Source: Brucella intermedia LMG 3301 (GTDB lineage Bacteria > Pseudomonadota > Alphaproteobacteria > Rhizobiales > Rhizobiaceae). From it: a DNA stretch of 64,000 nucleotides. The DNA is taken from NCBI RefSeq assembly GCF_000182645.1, contig NZ_ACQA01000001.1, forward strand, positions 310,001-374,000. The letters are read 5' to 3'. Shown here in pieces: positions 17,218 to 26,250 of the stretch. A program made the position numbers and the translations under genes. Position 1 is the first letter of the stretch, and each line of letters starts with the position of its first letter. The notes beneath the pieces were generated by a model. It worked only from the letters and a program-made list of their open reading frames with translations. It was not told where the DNA came from and did no database searches.

Positions 17218-18528
17218 TTATTCCGCAGCCTCTTTCACCGCCATCGGGTTATTGGGATGGGTCGTCCAGTTGGCATATTGCGCCGGGATCGGCGCCTTGG
17301 TGCGCGGATCGAAACCGCCGATCTGCTCCATCGTGATGCAGTCCTCGACCGGGCAGACATTGACGCAAAGATTGCAGCCAACGCATTCCTCGTCGATCAC
17401 CTCAAAGTGGCGCGCGCCATTGACCAGATTGGTGATTGCCTGGTGCGAGGTGTCCTCGCAGGCAATATGGCAACGCCCGCATTTGATGCAGAGATCCTGA
17501 TTGATCCGCGCCTTGGTGACGTAGTTGAGGTTGAGATATTGCCAGTCGCTGACGTGGCCAACGGCCATGCCGCGGAAATCATCCAGAGACTGATAACCCT
17601 TGCTGTCCATCCAGTCGGAAAGACCGTCGATCATTTCCTGAACGACCTTGAAACCATAGGTCATCGCAGCCGTGCAGACCTGCACCGTGCCGCAGCCGAG
17701 CGCGATGAATTCTGCCGCATCGCGCCAGGTGGTGATGCCGCCGATGCCTGAAATCGGCAGACCGCGCGTTTCAGGATCGCGTGCGATTTCCGCCACCATA
17801 TTGAGCGCAATCGGCTTGACCGCAGGGCCGCAATAGCCGCCGTGGCTGCCGCGACCATCAATGGACGGGACCGGCGACATGCTGTCCAGATCGACCGACA
17901 CGATGGAATTGATCGTGTTGATCAGCGACACCGCATCGGTCCCCGCCGCATGGGCGCCACGAGCAGGCTTGCGAATATCGGTGATGTTCGGCGTCAGCTT
18001 GGTGATCACCGGCATCCGGCTATACTGCTTGCACCATTTGACGACCATGGCGACATATTCCGGCACCTGGCCGACAGCCGCACCCATGCCGCGTTCGCTC
18101 ATGCCGTGCGGACAGCCGAAGTTCAGCTCGATGCCGTCAGCGCCGGTTTCTTCCACCAGAGGCAGGATGGCCTTCCATGCTTCTTCCTCGCATGGCACCA
18201 TGATCGAAGCGATCAATGCGCGGTCGGGCCAGCGCATCTTCACTTCCTTCATTTCACGCAGATTGACTTCGAGCGGCCTGTCGGTAATCAGCTCGATATT
18301 GTTAAGACCGAGCAGGCGCCGGTCGGCACCATGGATCGCGCCATAGCGCGGCCCATTGACATTGACCACCGGTGGGCCTTCCGCGCCAAGCGTCTTCCAG
18401 ACCACGCCGCCCCAGCCAGCCTTGAACGCGCGCTCGACATTATAGGCTTTGTCGGTCGGCGGGGCAGAAGCCAGCCAGAAGGGATTGGGAGACTTGATGC
18501 CGAGGAAATTCGTTGAAAGATCAGCCAT
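17218..18528 (-). CDS. preA: Dihydropyrimidine dehydrogenase catalytic subunit PreA
   Basis: A 436-residue flavo-iron-sulfur subunit that reduces uracil and thymine to their dihydro forms together with PreT. Residues 1 to about 320 form a dihydroorotate-dehydrogenase-like FMN barrel (NFGCPHGMSERGMG; GIGGITTW near the phosphate site). The C-terminus holds two 4Fe-4S motifs, CIKCGRCHIAC and CVGCNLCVNVC. It follows preT after 11 bp on the same strand, so the two form an operon. It belongs to the same pathway as the amidohydrolase at 48, and a shared RutR-type control is suggested by the box at 20177. Confidence 0.93.
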   Translation of the reverse strand: MADLSTNFLGIKSPNPFWLASAPPTDKAYNVERAFKAGWGGVVWKTLGAEGPPVVNVNGPRYGAIHGADRRLLGLNNIELITDRPLEVNLREMKEVKMRWPDRALIASIMVPCEEEAWKAILPLVEETGADGIELNFGCPHGMSERGMGAAVGQVPEYVAMVVKWCKQYSRMPVITKLTPNITDIRKPARGAHAAGTDAVSLINTINSIVSVDLDSMSPVPSIDGRGSHGGYCGPAVKPIALNMVAEIARDPETRGLPISGIGGITTWRDAAEFIALGCGTVQVCTAAMTYGFKVVQEMIDGLSDWMDSKGYQSLDDFRGMAVGHVSDWQYLNLNYVTKARINQDLCIKCGRCHIACEDTSHQAITNLVNGARHFEVIDEECVGCNLCVNVCPVEDCITMEQIGGFDPRTKAPIPAQYANWTTHPNNPMAVKEAAE

Positions 18529-18539
18529 TTTCTATCTCC

Positions 18540-20039
18540 TCAGCCCTGTTCCTGGCTCAGATGAACGCCGCGGTCCCGCACAGCCGATGCCGGGGCATGG
18601 AGCGCGCCTCCTGAAAGCACTGCATCGGCAAAGCCTTCGATTGCCTGGGGGCGTTTGATCAGCGTTGCATGGATCGATTCAGCGGCGACCTTGCCATCTT
18701 CCACCGATGCGACGGTCAGGTCCTTGCCGCCTGCGACGCAATCACCGCCTGCCCATATGCCCTCGACCGACGTGCGACGTTCGTCGTCCACGCTGATCCG
18801 TCCCCTGGATAGCCCGATGCCCGAACCCGCCAGCGGTTCCGGTTCGAACTTCTGGCCGATAGCCTTGAAGACCTGATCGGCTTCAAGAATGAGATATTCC
18901 CCGGTGCCGGAAAGCCTGCCGTCTTCGATAGCGGTATATTCAAACACCACGGCATTGACAGTGCCGTCTTCGTTCCGTTCAAGCGCGTGGGGTTGCAGCC
19001 AGTGGCGGATGACCACGCCGTGAATCTGTGCCAGTTCCTGTTCATAGGCGCTGGCATTCATGTTCTCCTGACCGCGGCGATAGACGATGGTTACGTTTTC
19101 AGCACCGAGCTTCTTGGTCTGGATCGCTACGTCCACTGCGGTCATGCCACCGCCGATGACCACCACGTTGCGGCCGACGGGCAGGGATGACAGGTCTTTT
19201 GCCTGGCGCAGATTGGCGATGTAGTCGACCGCATCGATAACGTTTGGCGCGTCTTCGCCCAAAAGGCCCAGATCATTGACGCCCGGCATGCCCATTCCGA
19301 GGAAGACCGCGTCATAGCCGGCTTTCAGCGCCTCGATAGTGATGTCCTGACCGAGCGTCTGGTTATATTCGACATTGATCGCACCGATCTTGAGCACGAA
19401 TTCGAGTTCGCGCTGTGCGAAATTATTGACCGTCTTGTAGGCCGCGATACCATATTCGTTGAGGCCGCCGCCTTTGGGCCGGGCTTCGAAGATGGTCACC
19501 TTATGGCCATGCATGGCAAGGCGATGGGCAGCGGAGATACCTGCCGGACCCGCGCCAACCACGGCAATGTGCTTGTCGGTTTCAGGCGCGCGCTTGAATG
19601 GATGATTGCCGGTTTCCATCAGAACGTCGGTGGCATAGCGCTGCAATTCACCGATCTTGACCGGCTTGCCTTCCGAAATTTCGCGAACGCACACTTCTTC
19701 GCAGAGTGTTTCTGTCGGGCAAACGCGTGCACACATGCCGCCCAGAATGTTTTCCGAAAGGATGGTCTTCGCAGCCCCAACCGGATTGCCCGCATTGATC
19801 TGTCGAATGAACATCGGAATATCGATGCCCGTCGGGCAGGCATTCATGCACGGAGCGTCGTAGCAGAAATAGCAGCGATCGGACTCAACCAGGGCTTCGT
19901 GCTTGGTAAGCGGTGGATGCAGATCGTCGAAAACATGCGCATAGTCGGCCTTGTCAAGCCTCGCCCCACGGATGTCAGGCCCGTTTGCGTGTCCCGGATT
20001 ATCAATTGCATCAATAGGCGAATTCTCTGCTGATCTCAT
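18540..20039 (-). CDS. preT: Dihydropyrimidine dehydrogenase NAD(P)H-binding subunit PreT
   Basis: A subunit of about 499 residues resembling the GltD/glutamate-synthase small subunit. An N-terminal cysteine cluster (CYFCYDAPCMNACP, later CARVCP) binds 4Fe-4S centres, followed by an FAD Rossmann motif (VVGAGPAGISAAHRL) and an NAD(P)H motif (VVIGGGMTAVDVA). It passes electrons from NAD(P)H to PreA. The ATG at 20039, nine bases behind GGGAG, is preferred over the ATG at 20048, which directly abuts that ribosome site. A RutR-type box lies about 140 bp upstream. Confidence 0.92.
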   Translation of the reverse strand: MRSAENSPIDAIDNPGHANGPDIRGARLDKADYAHVFDDLHPPLTKHEALVESDRCYFCYDAPCMNACPTGIDIPMFIRQINAGNPVGAAKTILSENILGGMCARVCPTETLCEEVCVREISEGKPVKIGELQRYATDVLMETGNHPFKRAPETDKHIAVVGAGPAGISAAHRLAMHGHKVTIFEARPKGGGLNEYGIAAYKTVNNFAQRELEFVLKIGAINVEYNQTLGQDITIEALKAGYDAVFLGMGMPGVNDLGLLGEDAPNVIDAVDYIANLRQAKDLSSLPVGRNVVVIGGGMTAVDVAIQTKKLGAENVTIVYRRGQENMNASAYEQELAQIHGVVIRHWLQPHALERNEDGTVNAVVFEYTAIEDGRLSGTGEYLILEADQVFKAIGQKFEPEPLAGSGIGLSRGRISVDDERRTSVEGIWAGGDCVAGGKDLTVASVEDGKVAAESIHATLIKRPQAIEGFADAVLSGGALHAPASAVRDRGVHLSQEQG

Positions 20040-20176
20040 CGACCGCATCTCCCATTTTTGCTTGTTCAGGCGCGGGTTCCCTTTGCGCGCCGCAACTATG
20101 TACCGGGCTGCGATCTTTGCCGCCGCATGATGCCCGTTAAGGACAGGATGACAGATTTTCTCGGAAGGTCAAATTT

Positions 20177-20192
20177 TTTATCATCTGGTCAA
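20177..20192. promoter_or_regulatory. RutR-type operator upstream of preT
   Basis: TTTATCATCTGGTCAA matches TTGACCAnnTGGTCAA at 12 of 14 defined bases; the right half-site is perfect. It lies upstream of preTA and resembles the box at 1426. Regulation of preTA by the RutR encoded here is inferred. Confidence 0.55.
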
Positions 20193-20219
20193 TTTATGGA
20201 AATGGGCGCGTTCATGAAG

Positions 20220-20247
20220 AAGGCCCGGCTTTGGAAGCACGGGCCTT
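20220..20247 (-). terminator. Hairpin after the EamA-like gene
   Basis: AAGGCCCG and CGGGCCTT form an 8-bp stem with a 12-nt loop just past the EamA stop on the minus strand. There is no strong T tract, so terminator function is only probable. Confidence 0.45.
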
Positions 20248-20271
20248 CAAATGTTCAGCAGAACTGCGGGA

Positions 20272-21214
20272 TCACAACGGATCGGACTTGAGGCCGTTTC
20301 TTGCCTCTATCGCGCTTGTCGGCTCAGGGAGAATTTCCGTCTCCTTGGGAAGTGCAGGGCGGGAGCTTAGCACCAGGGCGCAACCACTGATAATGACGGC
20401 GGCACCGACGAACTGGATCAGGGAAAGCTGCTCCTTCAGGAAGACGGCGCCTACCAGAACCGCGATGACCGTCACGACGAACTCGACGCTGATGGCCTTC
20501 GTCGGCCCGACACTTCCGACCAGCTTGAAATAGAGCACATAGGTGAGGGCGCTCATCACGCAGGCCGAGATGAGCAGATATCCAAAATCAGCCAACCCCG
20601 GCAGGGCTGGCACAGGCACAGCGAAGATGAGCGGCAAGGAGAGGATGCCGCCAAAAACGAATGCGCCGATGGTGGTTTCCCACGAACCGGTGCCGGAAAG
20701 GCGGCGGCTGGCATAGTTGCTGCCGAAAGCTGCGGAAAAGCAGGAGAAAAGTACGGCGACACAGCCCATGATGAAGGCGGGCGTGACGGCAACAGCCGGG
20801 AAACCAACCAAGAGCACGATGCCGGTAACGCCAAGCAGCAGCCCGACAAGCCCGCGCGACGTAATGCGCTCAAGCCCCCAGAGCTGGCTGATGATCATCG
20901 AGAAGAGCGGAATGGAGGCCACGCAGATCGCGGCCATCGCCGTTCCGATCAGCGGGGTCCCATAAGAAAGGCCGATCAGCTGGCCCCGCAACCGTGGTTG
21001 CGCCAACCACGGCAAAAGGTTTCCAGCCAGCATGAAAATCCAGCCTGCGGCCGGAGAGTTTCGCAATTGCAAAGAGCGTTCCGGCCGCAATGAAGGAGCG
21101 GAAAGCCACCGCGCCGACCCAGCCAAAGGCTTCTACGACGCGCAAGACCACGAGGAATGATAATCCCCATGCTACGGAAAGAAAAACATAGGTCGCGATA
21201 TCTCTGGGTTTCAT
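20272..21214 (-). pseudogene. EamA/DMT-family transporter, frameshifted
   Basis: The parts of a ten-span drug/metabolite transporter are present but split between two frames. Codons 1-76 from the ATG at 21214 encode the first spans (MKPRDIATYVFLSVAWGLSF). The rest, from about 20983 down to 20272, continues in another frame (QLIGLSYGTPLIGTAM). Removing one base from the C run at 20984-20987 (plus strand) would join VAG to QLIG and give an uninterrupted protein of about 313 residues. The rest of the frame is free of stops, so this is either a very recent inactivation or a sequencing error. The substrate is unknown; EamA proteins export small metabolites. A CoxG-like gene lies upstream on the same strand. 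Confidence 0.8.
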
Positions 21215-21300
21215 GCCAGCGGACTTTCAGGAAGTATTCGAAACTTTGAATACTTGGTTGCTAAGGAAGATCGTTACAGCTTTACAAGAGTGAAGCCTGA

Positions 21301-21759
21301 TCAGGTCGTTTTTGCGGCGGCGTTGGACGCCGCTTCTGCGATATTGGCGAAGAAGCGGTCTGCGATCTTGCGTGCGACCGAACCGAGCAGTTTCGTGCCT
21401 ATCTGCGCTACCTTGCCGCCCGCATCGCCACGTATGGCATAGGACAGAATAGTATCCTCGCCATCTTCATCCAGGCGCACGTCGGTCGCCCCATGCGCAA
21501 ACCCGGCTATGGAACCTTCACCGTGGCCGGAGATCGTATAGGAGATCGGCGGTTTCATATTCGACAATTCCAGAATCCCGTGAAAGCGGACCTTCAGGAT
21601 TCCGAAACTCACCTTGAGCGCAGCCCGTATTTCCGTGTCCGAAATTCGCTCGATATCTTCACAGCCCGGAATGCAGGATTTCAGCGTCTCAATGTCGTTC
21701 AGCGCATCCCAGACTGCTTGTCTGGGTGCCGCTATCCGCTCTTCTCCAGTCAGGTCCAT
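21301..21759 (-). CDS. CoxG-like SRPBCC-fold protein
   Basis: A 152-residue protein of the CO dehydrogenase subunit G (CoxG) family, with the SRPBCC/START fold. The typical opening IAAPRQAVWDALNDIETLKSCIPGCE is seen, as is the glycine-rich segment GHGEGSIAGFAHG. CoxG homologues are often found without carbon monoxide dehydrogenase genes, and no cox or xanthine-dehydrogenase-like genes are in this window, so the partner is unknown. The last 20 or so residues form an Ala-rich amphipathic tail. It is divergent from pgi. Confidence 0.8.
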   Translation of the reverse strand: MDLTGEERIAAPRQAVWDALNDIETLKSCIPGCEDIERISDTEIRAALKVSFGILKVRFHGILELSNMKPPISYTISGHGEGSIAGFAHGATDVRLDEDGEDTILSYAIRGDAGGKVAQIGTKLLGSVARKIADRFFANIAEAASNAAAKTT

Positions 21760-21909
21760 GGTTCACTCCTGGATGGATCACCCTAAATTGATCAATATGG
21801 TGTATATGACACCCTGTCCAAATTGGAAGTTCGGTAATTTAGTTGCCGCAAATCCTCTCTAAAGCGCTTAATGTCCGCAATTAAATCGATTTGATTCGGG
21901 AGTAGCATC

Positions 21910-23559
21910 ATGGCAAGAGACGCGACGAAGCTTGAAGCAACGGTCGCAAAGCTGAAAAAGCATTGGGCAGATTCGGCTCCGCAGGACATGCGGGCAGCGT
22001 TCAAATCGGACCCGGGTCGGTTCGAGCGGTATTCGTTGTCCCTGGATGACCTTCTGTTCGACTGGTCGAAATGCCGGGTCAACGACGAAACGATCGGGCT
22101 CCTCAAGGAGCTGGCCGGTGCTGCCGATGTTGAAGGCCGTCGCGCGGCGATGTTTGCAGGCGAGCATATCAACAATACCGAGGATCGTGCCGTTCTCCAC
22201 GTCGCGCTGCGCGATACTTCCTCGAAGGAAGTGCTCGTCGACGGACACAATGTCCTGCCGGACGTGAAGGAAGTGCTGGACCGTATGGCGGCATTTTCGG
22301 ATGGCATCCGGTCGGGCGCTATCAAGGGCGCAACCGGCAAGAAGATCACCGATATAGTCAATATCGGCATTGGCGGCTCCGATCTCGGTCCCGTCATGGC
22401 GACGCTCGCGCTTTCTCCCTATCATGATGGCCCGCGCGCGCATTTCGTCTCCAATATCGACGGCGCTCATATTGCCGATACGCTCGGCATCCTTGATCCC
22501 GCGACGACGCTCGTCATTATCGCTTCCAAGACGTTCACGACCATCGAAACCATGACCAATGCGCAGACCGCGCGCAAATGGATAGCCGATGCGCTTGGCG
22601 AAGCAGCCGTGGGGGCCCATTTCGCGGCAGTCTCGACGGCGCTGGACAAGGTAGCCGCCTTTGGCATAGCCGAAGATCGAGTTTTCGGTTTCTGGGACTG
22701 GGTCGGCGGACGATATTCGGTGTGGTCGGCCATCGGCCTGCCGGTCATGATCGCGATTGGACCGGACAACTTCCGCAAGTTTCTGGCAGGCGCACATTCG
22801 ATGGATGTGCATTTCCGCGATGCGCCGCTGGAAAAGAACCTGCCCATGTGGCTGGGCCTCATCGGCTACTGGCACCGTGCCATCTGCGGCTATGGCAGCC
22901 GTGCGATCATTCCCTACGATCAGCGTCTGGCCCGCCTGCCTGCCTATCTGCAGCAGCTGGATATGGAATCGAATGGCAAGAGCGTCACGGTCGATGGGAC
23001 GCCGGTTTCCGGCCCGACCGGCCCGGTCGTATGGGGCGAGCCCGGTACCAACGGCCAGCACGCCTTCTTCCAGCTTCTGCATCAGGGTACCGACACCATC
23101 CCGCTTGAATTCATCGTTGCGGCGAAGGGTCATGAAAAGCACCTTGACCACCAGCATGAAATGCTGCTCGCAAACTGCCTTGCGCAGTCGGAAGCCTTGA
23201 TGAAGGGCCGCACGCTGGACGAAGCGCGGGCGCAGTTGAAGGCGAAGAACCTTGCCGAAAGCGAAGTGGAACGCATTGCGCCGCATCGCGTCTTCTCGGG
23301 CAACCGTCCTTCGTTGACGCTGGTTCACGACAAGCTTGACCCGTTCGCTTTCGGGCGTCTGGTCGCGCTCTATGAGCATCGTGTTTTCGTCGAGGCGCAG
23401 ATTTTCGGCATCAACGCTTTCGATCAATGGGGCGTCGAGCTTGGCAAGGAACTTGCCACCGAACTCTTGCCGGTTGTCTCGGGCGAGCAAACCAGCGATG
23501 GTCGCGACGCTTCCACGCAAGGGCTTGTCGCCCATCTGCATGCGCGAAGGAAAGCTTGA
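21910..23559 (+). CDS. pgi: Glucose-6-phosphate isomerase
   Basis: A 549-residue cytoplasmic enzyme that interconverts glucose 6-phosphate and fructose 6-phosphate. It is full length. Conserved family segments are present: [14 protein letters not shown], the phosphate-binding SKTFTT, the signature [19 protein letters not shown] and the C-terminal [12 protein letters not shown]. It starts at ATG 21910 and ends before a hairpin at 23590. The intergenic region in front carries an inverted repeat GGTGT-n5-ACACC (21799-21813) of unknown role. Confidence 0.96.
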   Translation: MARDATKLEATVAKLKKHWADSAPQDMRAAFKSDPGRFERYSLSLDDLLFDWSKCRVNDETIGLLKELAGAADVEGRRAAMFAGEHINNTEDRAVLHVALRDTSSKEVLVDGHNVLPDVKEVLDRMAAFSDGIRSGAIKGATGKKITDIVNIGIGGSDLGPVMATLALSPYHDGPRAHFVSNIDGAHIADTLGILDPATTLVIIASKTFTTIETMTNAQTARKWIADALGEAAVGAHFAAVSTALDKVAAFGIAEDRVFGFWDWVGGRYSVWSAIGLPVMIAIGPDNFRKFLAGAHSMDVHFRDAPLEKNLPMWLGLIGYWHRAICGYGSRAIIPYDQRLARLPAYLQQLDMESNGKSVTVDGTPVSGPTGPVVWGEPGTNGQHAFFQLLHQGTDTIPLEFIVAAKGHEKHLDHQHEMLLANCLAQSEALMKGRTLDEARAQLKAKNLAESEVERIAPHRVFSGNRPSLTLVHDKLDPFAFGRLVALYEHRVFVEAQIFGINAFDQWGVELGKELATELLPVVSGEQTSDGRDASTQGLVAHLHARRKA

Positions 23560-23589
23560 CGGCATTCTCTGCACAATTAGAAATGAAAG

Positions 23590-23616
23590 AGAGCCGGGTT
23601 TGTAATCCGGCTCTCT
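23590..23616 (+). terminator. Hairpin after pgi
   Basis: GAGAGCCGG and CCGGCTCTC form a 9-bp stem 30 bp past the pgi stop, followed only by TTCAT. It probably attenuates transcription into the next gene, whose ribosome site begins at 23621. Confidence 0.6.
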
Positions 23617-23630
23617 TCATGAGGAATAGA

Positions 23631-24704
23631 ATGGGACATGAAATGAAAACCGAGATTGTGAAATTTGCCGGCGATGTACCGGGAAATGCCATCGAGTTGC
23701 GCGTGCTGCGCTTTGCCGGCAAGGACAGCGATGCGCCTTCCGCCTATTTGCAATCGTCGCTTCACGGTGCCGAACTTCCGGGGCAGGCGGCTCTTCATTT
23801 CCTGGTTCCGATGTTGAAGAAAGCGGCCGAGGAAGGGCGCGTTCTCGGCAATATCACCGTTGTTCCGCAGGCAAATCCGATCGGCTCCAACCAGTGGCAG
23901 GCCCATCAGCATCTCGGTCGCTTCGAAACCTTTTCGCTGACCAATTTCAACCGCGCCTTCCCGCTGCTGCCGGATTTCAATACGTCTGAACTGCCGGAGC
24001 CGGATGCGCCGATCTCACTGGCACAGCGCCTGAAGGCGACGCTTTTGAAGCTGGCTCTGCCGAACGACATCGTTCTCGATCTGCATTGCGACGATGAGAG
24101 CGAAAACTACGTCTACATCGCTGAAGAATTTGCCGAGGACATGAAAGATCTGGCCATTGCGCTCAATTCGACGGCGATCCTCGCATGGGATACGACCGCC
24201 GACGCAGCTTTTGAGGAAGCCTGCGCGCATCCTGTCCTGCAATTGCCAGCGGACAAGCGCAACATGAAGCGCCGCGCGGTGACGACAGTCGAATTTCGCG
24301 GCTTGAGCGATGTTTACCCCGATATGGGCAAGGGCGACGCCGAGGGCTTGTATAAATTCCTCGTACATCGCGGTGTCGTTCGCGACGACAATGTGAAGCT
24401 TGAAACCGAATATAAGGGGCTTGTCACGCCGCTCTCGCATGTCGAGATGCTGCGGGCGCCGGAGGGCGGCATGGTGCTCTATCATGTAGCGCCCGGCGAC
24501 GAAGTCAAAGCAGGCGCGAAGCTCGTGACGGTGGTTACGAAACCGGGTGAACCTGAAGGCGACATTACGCTCACGGCACCGCAGGACGGGCGCATTTTGA
24601 CGCGTCGTTCGCTGCGCTATGTGCGCCGTGGCGATGATCTTCTCAAATTGCTGGGGGTGAAGCCTTCTGCCGTCAAGAAGCGTGCCGGTGCGCTTGAAGC
24701 ATGA
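23631..24704 (+). CDS. Succinylglutamate desuccinylase / aspartoacylase family protein
   Basis: A zinc carboxypeptidase-fold protein of about 357 residues. Zinc-site features are SSLHGAELPGQAALH (His, Glu) and VLDLHCDDE (His). A biotinyl-lipoyl-like C-terminal region follows (GGMVLYHVAPGDEVKAGAKL), as in the AstE/AspA-like group sometimes annotated as deacylases. The frame is open back into pgi, but GAGGA five bases before ATG 23631 decides the start (ATG 23643 is a second choice). The next gene overlaps it by ATGA. The substrate is unknown; no other arginine-degradation (ast) gene is nearby. Confidence 0.82.
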   Translation: MGHEMKTEIVKFAGDVPGNAIELRVLRFAGKDSDAPSAYLQSSLHGAELPGQAALHFLVPMLKKAAEEGRVLGNITVVPQANPIGSNQWQAHQHLGRFETFSLTNFNRAFPLLPDFNTSELPEPDAPISLAQRLKATLLKLALPNDIVLDLHCDDESENYVYIAEEFAEDMKDLAIALNSTAILAWDTTADAAFEEACAHPVLQLPADKRNMKRRAVTTVEFRGLSDVYPDMGKGDAEGLYKFLVHRGVVRDDNVKLETEYKGLVTPLSHVEMLRAPEGGMVLYHVAPGDEVKAGAKLVTVVTKPGEPEGDITLTAPQDGRILTRRSLRYVRRGDDLLKLLGVKPSAVKKRAGALEA

Positions 24705-25432
24705 GCGAAAAGCTTTCCGAAGAACGCATCAGATCAATCCGTGCCGTCCTCTTCGACAAGGACGGTACCTTGATCGACTTTGACCGGACCTGGTTTTCAA
24801 TCTCCTGGCAGCTTGCGCAGCGGGCTGCAAAGGGGGACGACCTGCGGGCCCGCGCATTGCTCGATGCCGGGGGCTATGACTGGCTGACCGAGCGTTTCCG
24901 GGCCAATTCAGTCATCGCGGCCGGTACGGTCGAAGACATTGTTTCGCTTTGGCACCCTGATGTGGTGTCCGAGCAATCGCGCGAGCTTATCGAAGAATAT
25001 GACGCTTACTGCGTCACCGAAGGCGCACGTTCTGCTGTGGCCGTAGAAGCTTTGCATGAAACGCTCGAAACGCTTCGCACCATGGGTTTCCGGCTTGGCA
25101 TTGCTACTAACGATTCCGAGGCTGGCGCGCACGCCACGGCCAAAGCGCTGGGTATCGACGGTTTTTTCGACGTCGTGATCGGCTACAACACGGCGGCGCG
25201 TCCAAAACCCTATCCCGATCCCCTGCTTTATTTTGCAGAAAAGCTGGGGCTTGCTCCGCATGAGATTGCCATGGTCGGCGACAATCTTCACGACCTGGAG
25301 ACAGCCCACGCAGCCGGTGCGGGACTGGCAGTCGGCGTTCTATCGGGCAACAGTCCTCGCGAAGCATTGGAACCCCACGCCGATATCGTGCTGGATAGCG
25401 TGGCCGGCCTGCCCGAATTGCTGAAACGTTAA
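24701..25432 (+). CDS. HAD-superfamily phosphatase (phosphoglycolate phosphatase-like)
   Basis: A 243-residue HAD hydrolase with all four motifs: I, LFDKDGTL (Asp nucleophile with DKDGT); II, IATNDS; III, the lysine in ARPKPYPDP; IV, MVGDNLHDLETAHAAG. A helical cap between motifs I and II places it in subfamily I with Gph-like enzymes. It overlaps the AstE/AspA-like gene by four bases, so the two are co-translated, and a strong hairpin follows. Phosphoglycolate is the default family substrate; specificity is not proven. Confidence 0.85.
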   Translation: MSEKLSEERIRSIRAVLFDKDGTLIDFDRTWFSISWQLAQRAAKGDDLRARALLDAGGYDWLTERFRANSVIAAGTVEDIVSLWHPDVVSEQSRELIEEYDAYCVTEGARSAVAVEALHETLETLRTMGFRLGIATNDSEAGAHATAKALGIDGFFDVVIGYNTAARPKPYPDPLLYFAEKLGLAPHEIAMVGDNLHDLETAHAAGAGLAVGVLSGNSPREALEPHADIVLDSVAGLPELLKR

Positions 25433-25435
25433 GTC

Positions 25436-25469
25436 GACGCTTCCATTCAACGGATTGAATGGAAGCGTC
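25436..25469 (+). terminator. Perfect 15-bp stem-loop after the HAD gene
   Basis: GACGCTTCCATTCAA pairs exactly with TTGAATGGAAGCGTC around a 4-nt loop, starting 3 bp after the HAD stop. There is no U tract, so it may act as a terminator or as a 3' stabilising structure. Confidence 0.6.
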
Positions 25470-25555
25470 ACCACAATTCATTCTTGCTGCTCTTGCGGCG
25501 GAATTGGCATGGAGTAGCATGGCAGGACGTTTAACGTTCGCGGCGAGCTATACCC

Positions 25556-26185
25556 ATGATTCTGATCGGCCAGTATGATTCTCCTTTTGTGCGGCGTGTC
25601 GCTATCGCCATGCGGCTTTACGGCCTGCCATTTGAACACAAACCATGGTCGACGTTCGGTGATCGTGACAGGCTTGCGGAATTCAATCCGCTGAGCCGCG
25701 TGCCGACGCTTGTACTGGATGATGGCGAGGTCGCGATCGAAAGCGCGGCGATACTCGACTATCTCGATGAGATCGCCGACGGCAAACCTCCGTTGATCGC
25801 GCCAAAAGGTGCCGAGCGTCGTCAGGCATTGAAGATATGCGCGCTTTCTACCGGTCTTGCCGATAAAGCCGTAAGCCTGCTCTATGAAGGTTTGCTGCGA
25901 AGCGAAAAATCAAATGTTTGGGTAGAGCGTTGCGAAACACAGATCGCCCGGGTGCTGGATGTGCTGGAGAACGATTTTTCAGAACGAAAATCACCATATT
26001 GGTTCGGAGATGATATCGGGCATGCCGATATTGCTGCGACCTGTGCACTGCGCTTTCTTCGTGAAGCCCATCCACATCTCTTCGATGAGCAGAAATACCC
26101 CTCATTGGCTGGTCTGGCCGCTCGATGCGAAGCGCTGGCACCGTTTCAGGAGATCGTGCAGCCCTTGGCGCCACCCTCTGCCTGA
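25556..26185 (+). CDS. Glutathione S-transferase family protein
   Basis: A 209-residue two-domain GST. The N-terminal thioredoxin-like domain (residues 1-80) shows SPFVRRVAIAMRLYGLPFEH, the cis-proline segment RVPTLVLDDG and the gamma-glutamyl contact IESAAILDYLDE. An all-helical C-terminal domain follows, with the N-capping-like segment IGHADIAATCALRF. It is probably cytosolic and conjugates glutathione or acts as a glutathione-dependent reductase; the substrate is unknown. It is monocistronic between a hairpin upstream and a bidirectional terminator downstream. Confidence 0.85.
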   Translation: MILIGQYDSPFVRRVAIAMRLYGLPFEHKPWSTFGDRDRLAEFNPLSRVPTLVLDDGEVAIESAAILDYLDEIADGKPPLIAPKGAERRQALKICALSTGLADKAVSLLYEGLLRSEKSNVWVERCETQIARVLDVLENDFSERKSPYWFGDDIGHADIAATCALRFLREAHPHLFDEQKYPSLAGLAARCEALAPFQEIVQPLAPPSA

Positions 26186-26198
26186 TGCTGTCTGAAAC

Positions 26199-26235
26199 AA
26201 ATGCGGCCGGATGAAAGTCCGGCCACATTTGTTTT
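26199..26235. terminator. Bidirectional terminator between the GST gene and fadD
   Basis: A stem of AAATG-c-GGCCGGA against TCCGGCC-a-CATTT, followed by GTTTT on the plus strand and GTTT on the minus strand, lies between two convergent genes. Confidence 0.8.
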
Positions 26236-26250
26236 CAAGTTTTACCGTTC

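Noticed and set aside
21799..21813. GGTGT-n5-ACACC inverted repeat upstream of pgi, and a nearby TTGATCAAT
   Set aside because: Considered as an operator or an FNR/FixK box. The FNR pattern (TTGATnnnnATCAA) does not fit, and the short repeat alone is weak evidence.
21868..23574. 568-codon minus-strand open frame
   Set aside because: It is the reverse of pgi, with no recognisable domain.
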